A DNA stretch of 11,693 bases from Gammaproteobacteria bacterium. GTDB taxonomy: Bacteria > Pseudomonadota > Gammaproteobacteria > Natronospirales > REEB76. Location of the stretch: positions 1 to 11,693 of the forward strand of contig JAGWNO010000055.1 in the NCBI GenBank assembly GCA_028871235.1, read 5' to 3'. The translations under genes were made by a program, and so were the position numbers. Below, piece after piece: positions 1-7,408 of the stretch; position 1 is the first letter of the stretch, and each line of letters starts with the position of its first letter. The notes beneath the pieces are model-generated. The model saw nothing but the letters and a program-made list of their open reading frames with translations. It did no database searches and was not told the origin of the DNA.

Positions 1-8
1 CCTTTCCC

Positions 9-13
9 GGGAG
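9..13 (+). promoter_or_regulatory. Ribosome binding site of the Asp-box propeller gene
   Basis: GGGAG lies six bases before the ATG at 20 and supports that start. The promoter must lie outside the window, because only 19 bases precede the gene. Confidence 0.6.
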
Positions 14-19
14 AAGCCC

Positions 20-3000
20 ATGCGTCTGCGTCCGTGGCTATGCTTGCCGTTGTTGTTCCTGCCGTTGCTCGCCGCAGCGGCGGCCGCGGCGCCGTTCGAT
101 CCAGGTCTGTATGCGGGGCTGCACTGGCGGCTCATCGGCCCGTTCCGCGGCGGACGGGTGCTGGCGGTGGCGGGCGTACCCGCCCAACCCAGCCGTTTCT
201 ATTTCGGTGCCGTGGACGGCGGCGTATGGGAAACCCGCGACACCGGCCGCACTTGGCAGCCGATTTTTGACAATGAACCGGTGGGTTCCATCGGCGCTCT
301 CGCGGTGGCGCCCTCTGATCCGAAGGTGATCTATGTGGGTTCCGGCGAGGCGGACATGCGCTCCGACATCGCCTACGGCAACGGCATGTACAAGAGCAGC
401 GATGGCGGCAGGACCTGGACGCACATCGGTCTCACCGACAGCATGCAGATCGGCGCGCTCCTGGTGGATCCGAAAAACGCCGATGTGGTGTACGCGGCGG
501 CCCTGGGCCACGCTTACGGCCCGAACGCCGAGCGCGGCGTGTTCAAGAGCAGCGATGGCGGCAAGTCATGGAGCAAGGTCCTTTATAAGGATGCGGACAC
601 CGGCGCCATTGATCTGGCCTTCGGTGCCGACGACCGCACCGTCTACGCGTCTCTGTGGCAGACGCGCCGCCCGCCGTGGAACGTGTACCCACCCTCCAAC
701 GGTCCCGGCAGCGGTCTGTATGTCTCCCATGACGCCGGTGAACACTGGAGTGAGATCACCGGCCACGGATTTCCGAGTGCGGGGCTGGGGCACATCGGTA
801 TCGCGGTTTCCCAGAGCGATCCGCAGACCGTGTATGCGCTGGTGGACGCCAAGCAGGGCGGCTTGTACAAATCCATTGACGCGGGTGCTAACTGGACGCG
901 GGTTTCGGGCGACAAGCGCATCTGGCAGCGCGGCTGGTACTTCGGCGGCGTCAGCGTGGATCCGCTGAACCCCGGCATCGTGTATGTGTGCAACACCGTC
1001 CTGTACAAATCCACGGACGCCGGCAAAACCTTCCTGCCCATGAAGGGCGATCCCACCGGCGATGACTATCACAGCCTGTGGATCGACCCGCAGGATCCGG
1101 CGCGCATGATCGCCGGCGTGGACCAGGGCACCATCATCAGCGTGAACGGCGGCAAGACCTGGAGCTCCTGGTACAACCAGCCCACCGGCCAGTTCTATCA
1201 CGTCATCACCGACAACCGTTTTCCCTACTGGGTGTATGGCGCGCAGCAGGATTCCGGCGCCGCGGCGGTGCCGAGCCGCACCACCACCGTTGACGGCATC
1301 AGCATGATGCAGTTCCACGAGGTCACGGCGGGCGGCGAGAGCGGCAACCTCGCGCCCGATCCCCTGGACCACGACATCGTGTTCGGCGGCAGCGTGGACA
1401 AGCTCGATACCCGCACCCAGCAGACCCGGGACGTGGACCCGACGCTTGCCTATCCCGGCGTGTATCGCAGCGTCTGGACATTGCCGCTGATGTTCTCGCC
1501 GCGCGATCCGCACACCCTGTACTTCGCCAACCAGTACGTGTTCCGCACCGGTGACGGCGGCAAGCATTGGAGCATGATCAGTCCGGACCTCACCCGCGAG
1601 ACGCTGACGGTGCCCGCCAATCTCGATCCGGTCACGGCTGCGGACACCGCGGTGCAGGGTCCGCGCCGCGGCGTGGTGTATGCGCTGGCGCCCTCGCCAC
1701 TCAGGACGGCTGAAATCTGGGCCGGCACCGACGACGGTCTGGTGTGGCTTACCCGCGATGGCGGCAAGCACTGGACCAACGTCACACCCGCGCCGCTTAC
1801 CCCCTGGTCAAAAGTGGGCGTCATTGAGGCGGGACATTTCAGCGCGGATACCGCCTACCTCGCCGTGGACCGTCACCGGCTGGACGATTACAAACCTTAT
1901 ATCTATCGCACCCGTGACGGCGGCCGGCACTGGAGGCTCATCGCCGACGGCATCCCGGACGGCAGTTTCGTGAACGTGGTGCGCGAGGACCCGGTGAAAC
2001 CCGGCTTGCTATACGCCGGCACCGAGTTCGGCGTGTACGTATCCTTCGACGACGGCGACCACTGGCAGCCGCTGCAGCAGAACCTGCCGGTCACCTCGGT
2101 GCGCGACATCGACGTGCACGGCGACGATCTCGTCATCGCCACCCACGGGCGCGCCTTCTGGATCATGGACGACGTGACCCCGCTGCGGCAGCTTACGCAA
2201 AAAGTGGCGCGGTCCGGTGCCTGGCTGTTCAAACCCGCATTGGCCTATCGCGTCATGCCTGCGGGCTTCACCGGCACGCCCCTGCCCAAGGACGAACCGC
2301 GCGGCGAGAACCCGCCGTTTGGCGCCTACATCGACTATTACCTCAAGTCCGCCGCGACGACACCGGTGAGCATCGATATCTATGACGCGAAGGGAGTGCC
2401 GGTGCGTCATTTCGCCAGCAACATCGCAGCGCAGCAGCCCGACATCTCCAAGATCGAGAGTACCCCAGACTGGTACACGGTGGCCGCACCGCCGGCGGCC
2501 AGTCCCGGGATGCATCGCTTCGTTTGGGATCTGCACTATGCGCTGCCCGCTGCCCTCAAGGGTCGCCACGAGTTCGGTGACGACGGTCTGTGGGCAGCTC
2601 CGGGCCGCTACCGCGTGAAGCTCACGGTGGACGGCCGCACGTATAGCCAGCCGCTGCAGGTGGCAAAAGATCCGCGCGTGACAGCCTCGGCACACGATCT
2701 GGAAGTCCAGTTCGGTCTCGCGCAGGAAATTGAAACCACCCGCCTGCGGGTTGCGGCCGTAAAAGATTCCATCGGTGCGCTCATGAAACAACTGGCGTCG
2801 CTCAAGGGCAAAGTGCATGGCGAGACGGCAGTGACAGTTGCCGCGCTGACGCAAAAGCTTGAATCCCTGAGCGGCGTGGCGCCGGTGGTCAATCCCGACA
2901 ACTCCATGGGCGTGCCGCCCGCGGACGCGCACAACCTGTTGTATCTCACCGGCGCACTGGCGACACTCGAACAGGCGGTGGAGAGCGCCGATGCGGCACC

Positions 3001-3145
3001 CACACCCGATGTGCGCACCGGCTTCAGGAAACAACGTGCCACGCTGCAGGGTATCCTCGATCGCTGGCGGCAGGTGCAGCTCGCCGAGCTGCCGCGGGCA
3101 AACGCCGCGCTGCAGAGCGCTGGCCTTGCGCCGCTGAAACAGTGA
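20..3145 (+). CDS. Exported Asp-box (BNR/sortilin-Vps10-like) beta-propeller protein
   Basis: The protein has 1041 residues. Residues 1 to about 24 form a Sec signal peptide: basic start, Leu-rich core, Ala-rich cleavage region. The body carries eleven Asp-boxes (S/T-x-D/N-x-G-x-x-W/F) at about residues 72, 126, 177, 236, 285, 331, 374, 510, 578, 631 and 675, the hallmark of BNR/sortilin-type propellers. Eleven boxes suggest two stacked propellers. An IATHGRAFWIMDD segment (706-718) closes the propeller part, as is common in this family. A beta-sandwich-like region follows (about 770-885), then a helical, partly coiled-coil tail (about 890-1035). Such proteins are often annotated 'glycosyl hydrolase', but I see no catalytic site, and Asp-boxes are structural. 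The role is unknown; periplasmic or surface binding is plausible. Start: ATG at 20 with GGGAG at 9-13. Two boxes share an identical 20-base stretch (391-410 and 544-563), explained by the protein repeat. The next gene begins one base after the stop. Confidence 0.88.
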   Translation: MRLRPWLCLPLLFLPLLAAAAAAAPFDPGLYAGLHWRLIGPFRGGRVLAVAGVPAQPSRFYFGAVDGGVWETRDTGRTWQPIFDNEPVGSIGALAVAPSDPKVIYVGSGEADMRSDIAYGNGMYKSSDGGRTWTHIGLTDSMQIGALLVDPKNADVVYAAALGHAYGPNAERGVFKSSDGGKSWSKVLYKDADTGAIDLAFGADDRTVYASLWQTRRPPWNVYPPSNGPGSGLYVSHDAGEHWSEITGHGFPSAGLGHIGIAVSQSDPQTVYALVDAKQGGLYKSIDAGANWTRVSGDKRIWQRGWYFGGVSVDPLNPGIVYVCNTVLYKSTDAGKTFLPMKGDPTGDDYHSLWIDPQDPARMIAGVDQGTIISVNGGKTWSSWYNQPTGQFYHVITDNRFPYWVYGAQQDSGAAAVPSRTTTVDGISMMQFHEVTAGGESGNLAPDPLDHDIVFGGSVDKLDTRTQQTRDVDPTLAYPGVYRSVWTLPLMFSPRDPHTLYFANQYVFRTGDGGKHWSMISPDLTRETLTVPANLDPVTAADTAVQGPRRGVVYALAPSPLRTAEIWAGTDDGLVWLTRDGGKHWTNVTPAPLTPWSKVGVIEAGHFSADTAYLAVDRHRLDDYKPYIYRTRDGGRHWRLIADGIPDGSFVNVVREDPVKPGLLYAGTEFGVYVSFDDGDHWQPLQQNLPVTSVRDIDVHGDDLVIATHGRAFWIMDDVTPLRQLTQKVARSGAWLFKPALAYRVMPAGFTGTPLPKDEPRGENPPFGAYIDYYLKSAATTPVSIDIYDAKGVPVRHFASNIAAQQPDISKIESTPDWYTVAAPPAASPGMHRFVWDLHYALPAALKGRHEFGDDGLWAAPGRYRVKLTVDGRTYSQPLQVAKDPRVTASAHDLEVQFGLAQEIETTRLRVAAVKDSIGALMKQLASLKGKVHGETAVTVAALTQKLESLSGVAPVVNPDNSMGVPPADAHNLLYLTGALATLEQAVESADAAPTPDVRTGFRKQRATLQGILDRWRQVQLAELPRANAALQSAGLAPLKQ

Positions 3146-3146
3146 T

Positions 3147-3992
3147 ATGCAGGACTCCGCCGCGCTTGCCGCGCTGCGCCGCAAGGCGGAGACGCTGCGG
3201 GCGCTGCACCATGGTCCCGAGCCGCTGCTGCTGCTCAACGCCTGGGATGCGGCCAGTGCGCGCGTGGTGGAATCGCTGGGGTTTCCGGCCATCGCCACCA
3301 CCAGCTCGGGCGTGGCCAATGCCCTCGGTTACGCCGACGGCGAACGGCTGAGCCGCGAAGAGATGCTCGCCGCCGTGGCGCGCATGGTGCGGGCGGTGGC
3401 GGTGCCGGTCACGGCGGACCTGGAAGCGGGTTACGGCGCAGGCACGCAAGCGGTGGTGGCGACGGTGCGTGCAGCCGTAAACGCCGGCGCCGCCGGCTGC
3501 AACCTGGAGGATGCCCGGAACGGCGCGTTGCTGCCGTTGAAGGCAGCCCTGGCGCGTGTGCAAGCGGCCCGCGCCGCTGCGGAAGCCGCCGGCGTGCCGC
3601 TGGTCATCAACGCGCGCACCGATGCCTTTCATCCGGGTTATTTCCAGGGCGATGCCTGCACGGAAGCGGTGCGCCGCGCCAACGCCTACCGCGAGGCGGG
3701 CGCCGACTGCCTGTTCCTGCCGTTCGTGAGTGACGCCGCCACCATCGGCCGGCTGGTCAAGGCTGTACACGGACCCGTCAACATCCTGGCCGGTGCCAAT
3801 ACGCCGCCGCTGGCGGAACTGAAGAAGCTCGGCGTGGCGCGGGTGAGCGTCGGCGGCGCGCTGGCGCGGGCGGCGCTCACCGCCATCCGTCAGGTGGCGG
3901 AAGAGCTGCAGGCCACGGGCAGCTTCGACTTCGCCAACCGCATCATTTCCCACGCGGAGATGCACGCCCTGCTGACCTCAAAGCCGCATTGA
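3147..3992 (+). CDS. Isocitrate lyase/PEP mutase superfamily protein
   Basis: This is a 281-residue cytoplasmic protein of the usual length for the family, predicted to be a single alpha/beta barrel. Family signatures are NAWDAASARV (31-40), the TSSG phosphate-loop segment (52-55), ADLEAGYG (90-97, Asp91 and Glu93 near the Mg2+ site), NLEDA (119-123) and INARTDAF (154-161). The K-x-C-G-H loop of true isocitrate and methylisocitrate lyases is absent: Glu121-Asp122 is followed by ARNGAL with no catalytic Cys. It is therefore probably not a classical isocitrate lyase or PrpB. Related subgroups act as C-C or P-C bond lyases, mutases or oxaloacetate decarboxylases; the substrate cannot be read from sequence. 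ATG lies one base after the TGA of the propeller gene, with no good Shine-Dalgarno, so translation is probably coupled by reinitiation. The pairing of an exported propeller with a cytoplasmic lyase has no obvious biochemical logic. Confidence 0.88.
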   Translation: MQDSAALAALRRKAETLRALHHGPEPLLLLNAWDAASARVVESLGFPAIATTSSGVANALGYADGERLSREEMLAAVARMVRAVAVPVTADLEAGYGAGTQAVVATVRAAVNAGAAGCNLEDARNGALLPLKAALARVQAARAAAEAAGVPLVINARTDAFHPGYFQGDACTEAVRRANAYREAGADCLFLPFVSDAATIGRLVKAVHGPVNILAGANTPPLAELKKLGVARVSVGGALARAALTAIRQVAEELQATGSFDFANRIISHAEMHALLTSKPH

Positions 3993-4016
3993 GTGCGCAA
4001 GCAGGGCTGCGATAAT
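3989..4016 (+). promoter_or_regulatory. Candidate sigma70 promoter for the YciI-family gene
   Basis: TTGAGT (3989-3994), a 16-base spacer and GATAAT (4011-4016) make a fair -35/-10 pair. The -35 overlaps the stop codon of the lyase gene. Transcription would begin near 4023, giving a leader of about 56 bases. It suggests the YciI gene, and perhaps the genes after it, can be expressed separately from the upstream pair. This is by-eye matching only. Confidence 0.4.
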
Positions 4017-4067
4017 CCTCGACAGTGAGCAGTGGTTTTCCGGCAAGATCCATCCTGAACATCCACC

Positions 4068-4073
4068 GGGGAT
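4068..4073 (+). promoter_or_regulatory. Ribosome binding site deciding the YciI start
   Basis: The CGGGGA stretch just upstream of the ATG at 4079 is the only purine-rich site near either possible start. It favours the shorter 102-residue protein over the GTG start at 4025. Confidence 0.5.
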
Positions 4074-4078
4074 ATCAA

Positions 4079-4387
4079 ATGAACTACTTTCTTTACAAAC
4101 TCAATGCGCCGCGGCGTACTTTCCCTGCGGACATGACGCCCGCAGAACGCCAGCTTATGCAGGAGCACGCCGTCTATTGGCGCGGCTTGATGAAAAAGAA
4201 CCTGGTGATTGCTTTCGGACCGGTCGCTGATCCCAAGGGCGCTTACGGCATCGCCATCATCCGGCTTCAAGATGCAACGGACGCAAATTCTCTCGGTGCC
4301 AACGATCCGGTCATAAAGGCCGATACCGGTTTCAGTTTCGAGGTGCATCCCATGCCTAGCGTGGTATTGCCGGAGGAGCATGGCTGA
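4079..4387 (+). CDS. YciI-family protein
   Basis: This 102-residue protein has the ferredoxin-like alpha/beta YciI fold (YCII-related domain). Diagnostic features are the N-terminal strand MNYFLYKLNAP, the conserved His in QEHAVYWRGL (His30), the GPVADPKGAYGIAI stretch (47-60), and the ANDPVIKADTGFSFEVHPM region (74-92), a close fit to the family's C-terminal half. The conserved His and Asp are thought to form a putative active site, but most members have no established reaction. The start chosen is ATG 4079, with a Shine-Dalgarno-like GGGGA about six bases before it. An upstream in-frame GTG at 4025 would add 18 residues that do not look like the family and lacks a ribosome site. The gene sits 86 bases after the lyase gene and 66 before the LytTR gene. 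Family assignment is secure; function is unknown. Confidence 0.88.
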   Translation: MNYFLYKLNAPRRTFPADMTPAERQLMQEHAVYWRGLMKKNLVIAFGPVADPKGAYGIAIIRLQDATDANSLGANDPVIKADTGFSFEVHPMPSVVLPEEHG

Positions 4388-4420
4388 CGAAGCGGCCAAG
4401 CTGCCGCCGGCTTGAAGGGT

Positions 4421-4426
4421 TAGAAT
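4421..4426 (+). promoter_or_regulatory. Possible -10 element for the LytTR gene
   Basis: TAGAAT in the 66-base gap before the LytTR gene matches the -10 consensus at five of six positions. It would give a leader of about 20 bases. No convincing -35 lies 16-18 bases upstream, so this is a weak call; read-through from the YciI gene is the alternative. A 5-bp GC stem (4392-4396 with 4403-4407) precedes it, but no T-run follows, so it is not a convincing terminator. Confidence 0.25.
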
Positions 4427-4453
4427 GGCGCGCCGGAATAATATGGGCCAGAC

Positions 4454-5338
4454 ATGGGGCATAACGGGGTTGATATAAAGGCAGGGCAATTGCTGGCCAT
4501 CCGCCGGCGCGTATGGCTGTGGCAGATCGCGGTTTTCGGCGGTCTGCTCGCGGCCATCGTCACCGTCAATGCCTTCACGGTGCTGACAGACGAGGCGCGT
4601 GACGGTCGTTATCTGTCGCCCTGGCAACCCTTCGTATGGGAGTATTCCAGCGCCTTGCTCACCTGGGCGCTGATTCCCTGTATCTCCTGGTTCAACAACC
4701 GCTTTTTGCTGGGCGCCCGCACCTGGAAATGGACGCTGCCGCTGCACCTGCTGGCGACCATCCCGTACTCCGTCATCCATGTGAGCGGCATGGTGGCCTT
4801 GCGCAAACTGGCGTACCAGATCGCCGGCTTGCATTACGATTTTGGCGCGCCGCTCAGCAACTGGGTTTATGAATACCGCAAGGATTTCCTGGTCTATTGG
4901 CTGATCCTGGCCGGGCTGTACGCCTTCCGGGTGTACCGTCTGTGGCTGGAAAGCCGGCTGCCGCAGCCGGCCGTAACGCACCCGCTTCCGGCCGTTGCCG
5001 CCAACGGCGGTATCGAGCGGCTGGTGGTGAGGAAGCTCAACCGCGAATTCATCCTGCGCACCGCCGACATCGATCACATCGAAGCAGATGGTAATTACGT
5101 CACCATCCACTCACAGGGCGCCGCTTATCCGCTGCGGGAATCGCTGGCGACGCTGGAGAAGAAACTGGATGCGCACCACTTCGCACGGGTGCATCGCGGC
5201 CACATCGTCAACATTGACCGCATCCGCGAGATCCAGCCCTGGGACAGCGGTGACTACCGCATCCTGCTCAAGGACGGCAGCTTCGTGAACTTCAGCCGCC
5301 GCTACCGCCGTCAGCTGGATCACCTGTTCGGTTCCTGA
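4454..5338 (+). CDS. Membrane-anchored LytTR-domain transcription regulator
   Basis: The protein has 294 residues. The N-terminal half is a membrane domain with four likely helices (about 21-43, 60-78, 93-117, 144-163). A linker rich in Pro and Ala (170-185) leads to a complete LytTR DNA-binding domain (about 187-292). Family motifs include IDHIEADGNYVTIH (206-219), FARVHRGHIVNIDRI (243-257) and LKDGSFVNFSRRYRRQL (272-288). There is no receiver domain and no histidine kinase partner nearby. It therefore looks like a one-component membrane regulator rather than the response regulator of an AlgR/LytR-type pair. LytTR proteins of this layout often control adjacent genes; the nearest downstream candidates are the PQQ dehydrogenase and TonB receptor, 119 bases away on the same strand. 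The signal sensed by the membrane half is unknown. No strong Shine-Dalgarno precedes ATG 4454. An ATG at 4443 is out of frame. Confidence 0.9.
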   Translation: MGHNGVDIKAGQLLAIRRRVWLWQIAVFGGLLAAIVTVNAFTVLTDEARDGRYLSPWQPFVWEYSSALLTWALIPCISWFNNRFLLGARTWKWTLPLHLLATIPYSVIHVSGMVALRKLAYQIAGLHYDFGAPLSNWVYEYRKDFLVYWLILAGLYAFRVYRLWLESRLPQPAVTHPLPAVAANGGIERLVVRKLNREFILRTADIDHIEADGNYVTIHSQGAAYPLRESLATLEKKLDAHHFARVHRGHIVNIDRIREIQPWDSGDYRILLKDGSFVNFSRRYRRQLDHLFGS

Positions 5339-5457
5339 CTGTGTTTTGTCATCGCTTGGGTGCCGCCTGGCCCGGAGGCGCGCCGCTCACTACCTGATGC
5401 GTTGCAAGCCGCTGTCCAGCCCTCTACCTTTGTGCATACAACGGCAGGAGGTGGATT
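5339..5457 (+). other. Intergenic leader between LytTR and PQQ dehydrogenase genes
   Basis: This 119-base gap holds a strong Shine-Dalgarno at its end and no clear terminator. The best promoter match is TTGCAA (5402-5407), a 17-base spacer and TACCTT (5425-5430), which is poor at -10. I could not identify the paired direct repeats expected of a LytTR binding site with confidence. Co-transcription with the LytTR gene is possible. Confidence 0.3.
5446..5451 (+). promoter_or_regulatory. Strong ribosome binding site of the PQQ dehydrogenase gene
   Basis: A perfect AGGAGG lies six bases before the ATG at 5458. It is the strongest Shine-Dalgarno in the window and fixes the start, which also begins a clean signal peptide. 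Confidence 0.75.
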
Positions 5458-7407
5458 ATGCGGCGCGCGATATTCCGGTGCGGGTTCCTGGCACTGTTCG
5501 TATTCCTCATGGCCAAGGGCGTGGCCGCCGCGGACGGCGGTTGGAGCCATTACGGCGGCGATCCGGGCGGCACACGCTATTCGCCGCTTACCCAGATCAC
5601 GCCTGTCAATGTGCGGAACCTGGAGGTCGCCTGGACCTATCGCACCGGCGACACGGGTGCCGGTTTCCCGGGCGATGAATGGAAGTCGCACATGACGTTT
5701 GAGGCGACACCCATCTTCTACGACGGCACCTTGTACTTCACCACCAGCGAGACCAATGTGGTGGCGGTCAATGCCGCCACTGGCGGGCAGCGTTGGCGCT
5801 TCGACACACACGTCAAAAAACTCTGGTATTCGGATGCCGCTTCCCGCGGCGTTTCCCTGTGGGTGGATGATAAATCACCGGCAGAGACAGCCTGTCATGC
5901 GCGCATCTTCGCGCCCACCCTGGACGGCCGGCTGCTGGCGCTGGATGCTTCCACAGGCAAACTCTGCCAGGGTTTCGGCAAGGATGGCGTGATTGATCTC
6001 ACACAGGGCATGCGGTTGCAGCACCCCGACAGCAAATGGCGCAATTATCTGGTGACCTCCCCGCCTGCCATCCTGGGGGACAAACTGATCGTGGGTTCCT
6101 CCGTGGGGGACAACCGTTCCACTGAAGAAGAACTTGGCGTGGTGCGCGCCTTTGACACGCGCAGCGGGAAACTCCTGTGGAGCTGGGACCCAATCCCGCG
6201 TGATCCGTCCAATCCCGTTTATAAGGAGTGGGATCCGAAGGCAGCTGCCACCGCCGGTGCCGGCAACGTCTGGTCGCTGATTTCCGTGGATCCGCAGCGC
6301 AAGCTGGTTTACCTGCCCACCACTTCCGCGGATCCTGACATGTACGGCGGCGAACGCCCCGGCGACGACCGCTGGACCGATTCGATCGTGGCGCTTAACG
6401 GCGATACCGGCAAGCTGGTATGGGCGCACCAACTCGTGCACCACGATCTCTGGGATTATGACCTGCCGGCTGAGCCCACTCTGGTGGATCTGATGCACAA
6501 CGGACAGATGGTGCCGGCCGTGATCCAGCCCACCAAGATGGGCCTGCTGTTCACTTTCAACCGTGTCACCGGCGAGTCGGTGTTTCCCATCGTGGAAAAG
6601 CCGGTGCCGCAGGACGCTGTCGCGGGTGAAATTCCCTCCAGAACCCAGCCTTTTCCTGTTGCCCCCCCACCGCTGGTGCGCCAGGGACCGGTGACACCGG
6701 ACGATGCCTGGGGACTCACCTTCTGGGACGAGGGCTGGTGCCGTAAACGCATCAAGCAATATCGCTCGGAAGGCATCTACACGCCGCCAAGCTTGCAGGG
6801 CAGCATTGAGCAGCCGGGTTACGCCGGCGGCGCCGAGTGGGGCGGTCTGGCCTTCGATCCGCTGCACCAGATCGCGGTGATCAACACCAACGATTTTCCC
6901 ATGCTGGTGGCGCTGGTACCGCGCGACCAGTTGCGGGCGGAAGCGGACTCCAGCCAATACGATGGCTGGGATTTTTCCGAACAGTCCGGTACGCCCTACG
7001 GCATGCGCCGCAAGGTGTTTGTGTCGCCCCTGAAGATTCCCTGCGTCAAACCTCCTTGGGGTCAGTTGGCGGCGGTGGATATGGTGCGTGGCACCATCAA
7101 ATGGCAGGTGCCGCTGGGCAATGCGGTGCTTAACCATTTCAATCTGGGTGTCCCCAACATGGGTGGGCCGGTCATCACCGCCGGGGGACTGGTGTTCATT
7201 GCCGCCAGCATGGACGACGACATTCGCGCTTTAGACATCAACACTGGAAAAGTATTGTGGCAGTACAAACTGCCGGCCGGCGGCCAGGCCACGCCCATGA
7301 CCTATTCAATCAACGGCAAGCAATACTTGGTGATCGCCGCCGGCGGACACGGGCCAGGCGGCACCAAGCGCGGCGACTATGTAATCGCTTTTGCATTACC
7401 GCAGTGA
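5458..7407 (+). CDS. Periplasmic PQQ-dependent dehydrogenase, glucose dehydrogenase (GCD) type
   Basis: This 649-residue quinoprotein is predicted to oxidise a sugar or alcohol in the periplasm with PQQ. Residues 1-25 are a signal peptide (AKGVAAAD cleavage region). The rest reads as an eight-bladed propeller closely similar to the catalytic domain of membrane glucose dehydrogenase: HYGGDPGGTRYSPLTQI at the start, VHHDLWDYDLPAEPT (327-341), EWGGLAFDP (460-468), and a C-terminal LPAGGQATPMTY...AAGGHG block. By analogy with E. coli Gcd, Asp333 is the catalytic base and Lys360 a PQQ-contacting Lys. The five N-terminal membrane helices of Gcd are missing. There is no CxxCH haem motif and no vicinal Cys pair, so it is neither a quinohaemoprotein nor a methanol-dehydrogenase type; its electron acceptor is unclear. 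Asp126 falls where Gcd has His262, a substrate-pocket residue, so the substrate may not be glucose. The TonB receptor gene follows after one base. Confidence 0.92.
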   Translation: MRRAIFRCGFLALFVFLMAKGVAAADGGWSHYGGDPGGTRYSPLTQITPVNVRNLEVAWTYRTGDTGAGFPGDEWKSHMTFEATPIFYDGTLYFTTSETNVVAVNAATGGQRWRFDTHVKKLWYSDAASRGVSLWVDDKSPAETACHARIFAPTLDGRLLALDASTGKLCQGFGKDGVIDLTQGMRLQHPDSKWRNYLVTSPPAILGDKLIVGSSVGDNRSTEEELGVVRAFDTRSGKLLWSWDPIPRDPSNPVYKEWDPKAAATAGAGNVWSLISVDPQRKLVYLPTTSADPDMYGGERPGDDRWTDSIVALNGDTGKLVWAHQLVHHDLWDYDLPAEPTLVDLMHNGQMVPAVIQPTKMGLLFTFNRVTGESVFPIVEKPVPQDAVAGEIPSRTQPFPVAPPPLVRQGPVTPDDAWGLTFWDEGWCRKRIKQYRSEGIYTPPSLQGSIEQPGYAGGAEWGGLAFDPLHQIAVINTNDFPMLVALVPRDQLRAEADSSQYDGWDFSEQSGTPYGMRRKVFVSPLKIPCVKPPWGQLAAVDMVRGTIKWQVPLGNAVLNHFNLGVPNMGGPVITAGGLVFIAASMDDDIRALDINTGKVLWQYKLPAGGQATPMTYSINGKQYLVIAAGGHGPGGTKRGDYVIAFALPQ

Positions 7408-7408
7408 A

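Noticed and set aside
391..563. Identical 20-base direct repeat (391-410 and 544-563)
   Set aside because: Both copies encode the same Asp-box core in the same frame. It reflects protein repeats, not a mobile or recombination site.
20..3145. Naming the propeller protein a glycoside hydrolase or sialidase
   Set aside because: Asp-boxes are structural and occur in many non-enzymatic propellers. I cannot see the sialidase Arg triad or another catalytic set.
566..3319. Long minus-strand open frames opposite the propeller gene (566-1771 and 2009-3319)
   Set aside because: The products are low-complexity and lack domains or ribosome sites, and they mirror codon bias of the strongly supported plus-strand gene.
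4025..4078. Upstream GTG start for the YciI gene
   Set aside because: The extra 18 residues do not resemble the family N-terminus, and the better ribosome site serves ATG 4079.
4427..4434. Recurring GGCGCGCC palindrome (also near 4843, 5376 and 11094)
   Set aside because: An eight-base all-GC palindrome is expected to recur by chance in GC-rich DNA; the copies have no shared position relative to genes.
6451..6465. WDYD motif (residues 332-335) read as a lanthanide-dependent dehydrogenase signature
   Set aside because: The extra Asp two residues after the catalytic Asp marks lanthanide use in the XoxF/ExaF families. The GCD family also has Asp there (WDMD in E. coli) and uses Mg2+ or Ca2+, so it is not diagnostic here.
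7391..7408. TTG start for the TonB receptor gene
   Set aside because: It would add only six residues, overlaps the dehydrogenase gene and has no ribosome site; ATG 7409 matches the one-base junction seen in the other coupled pair.
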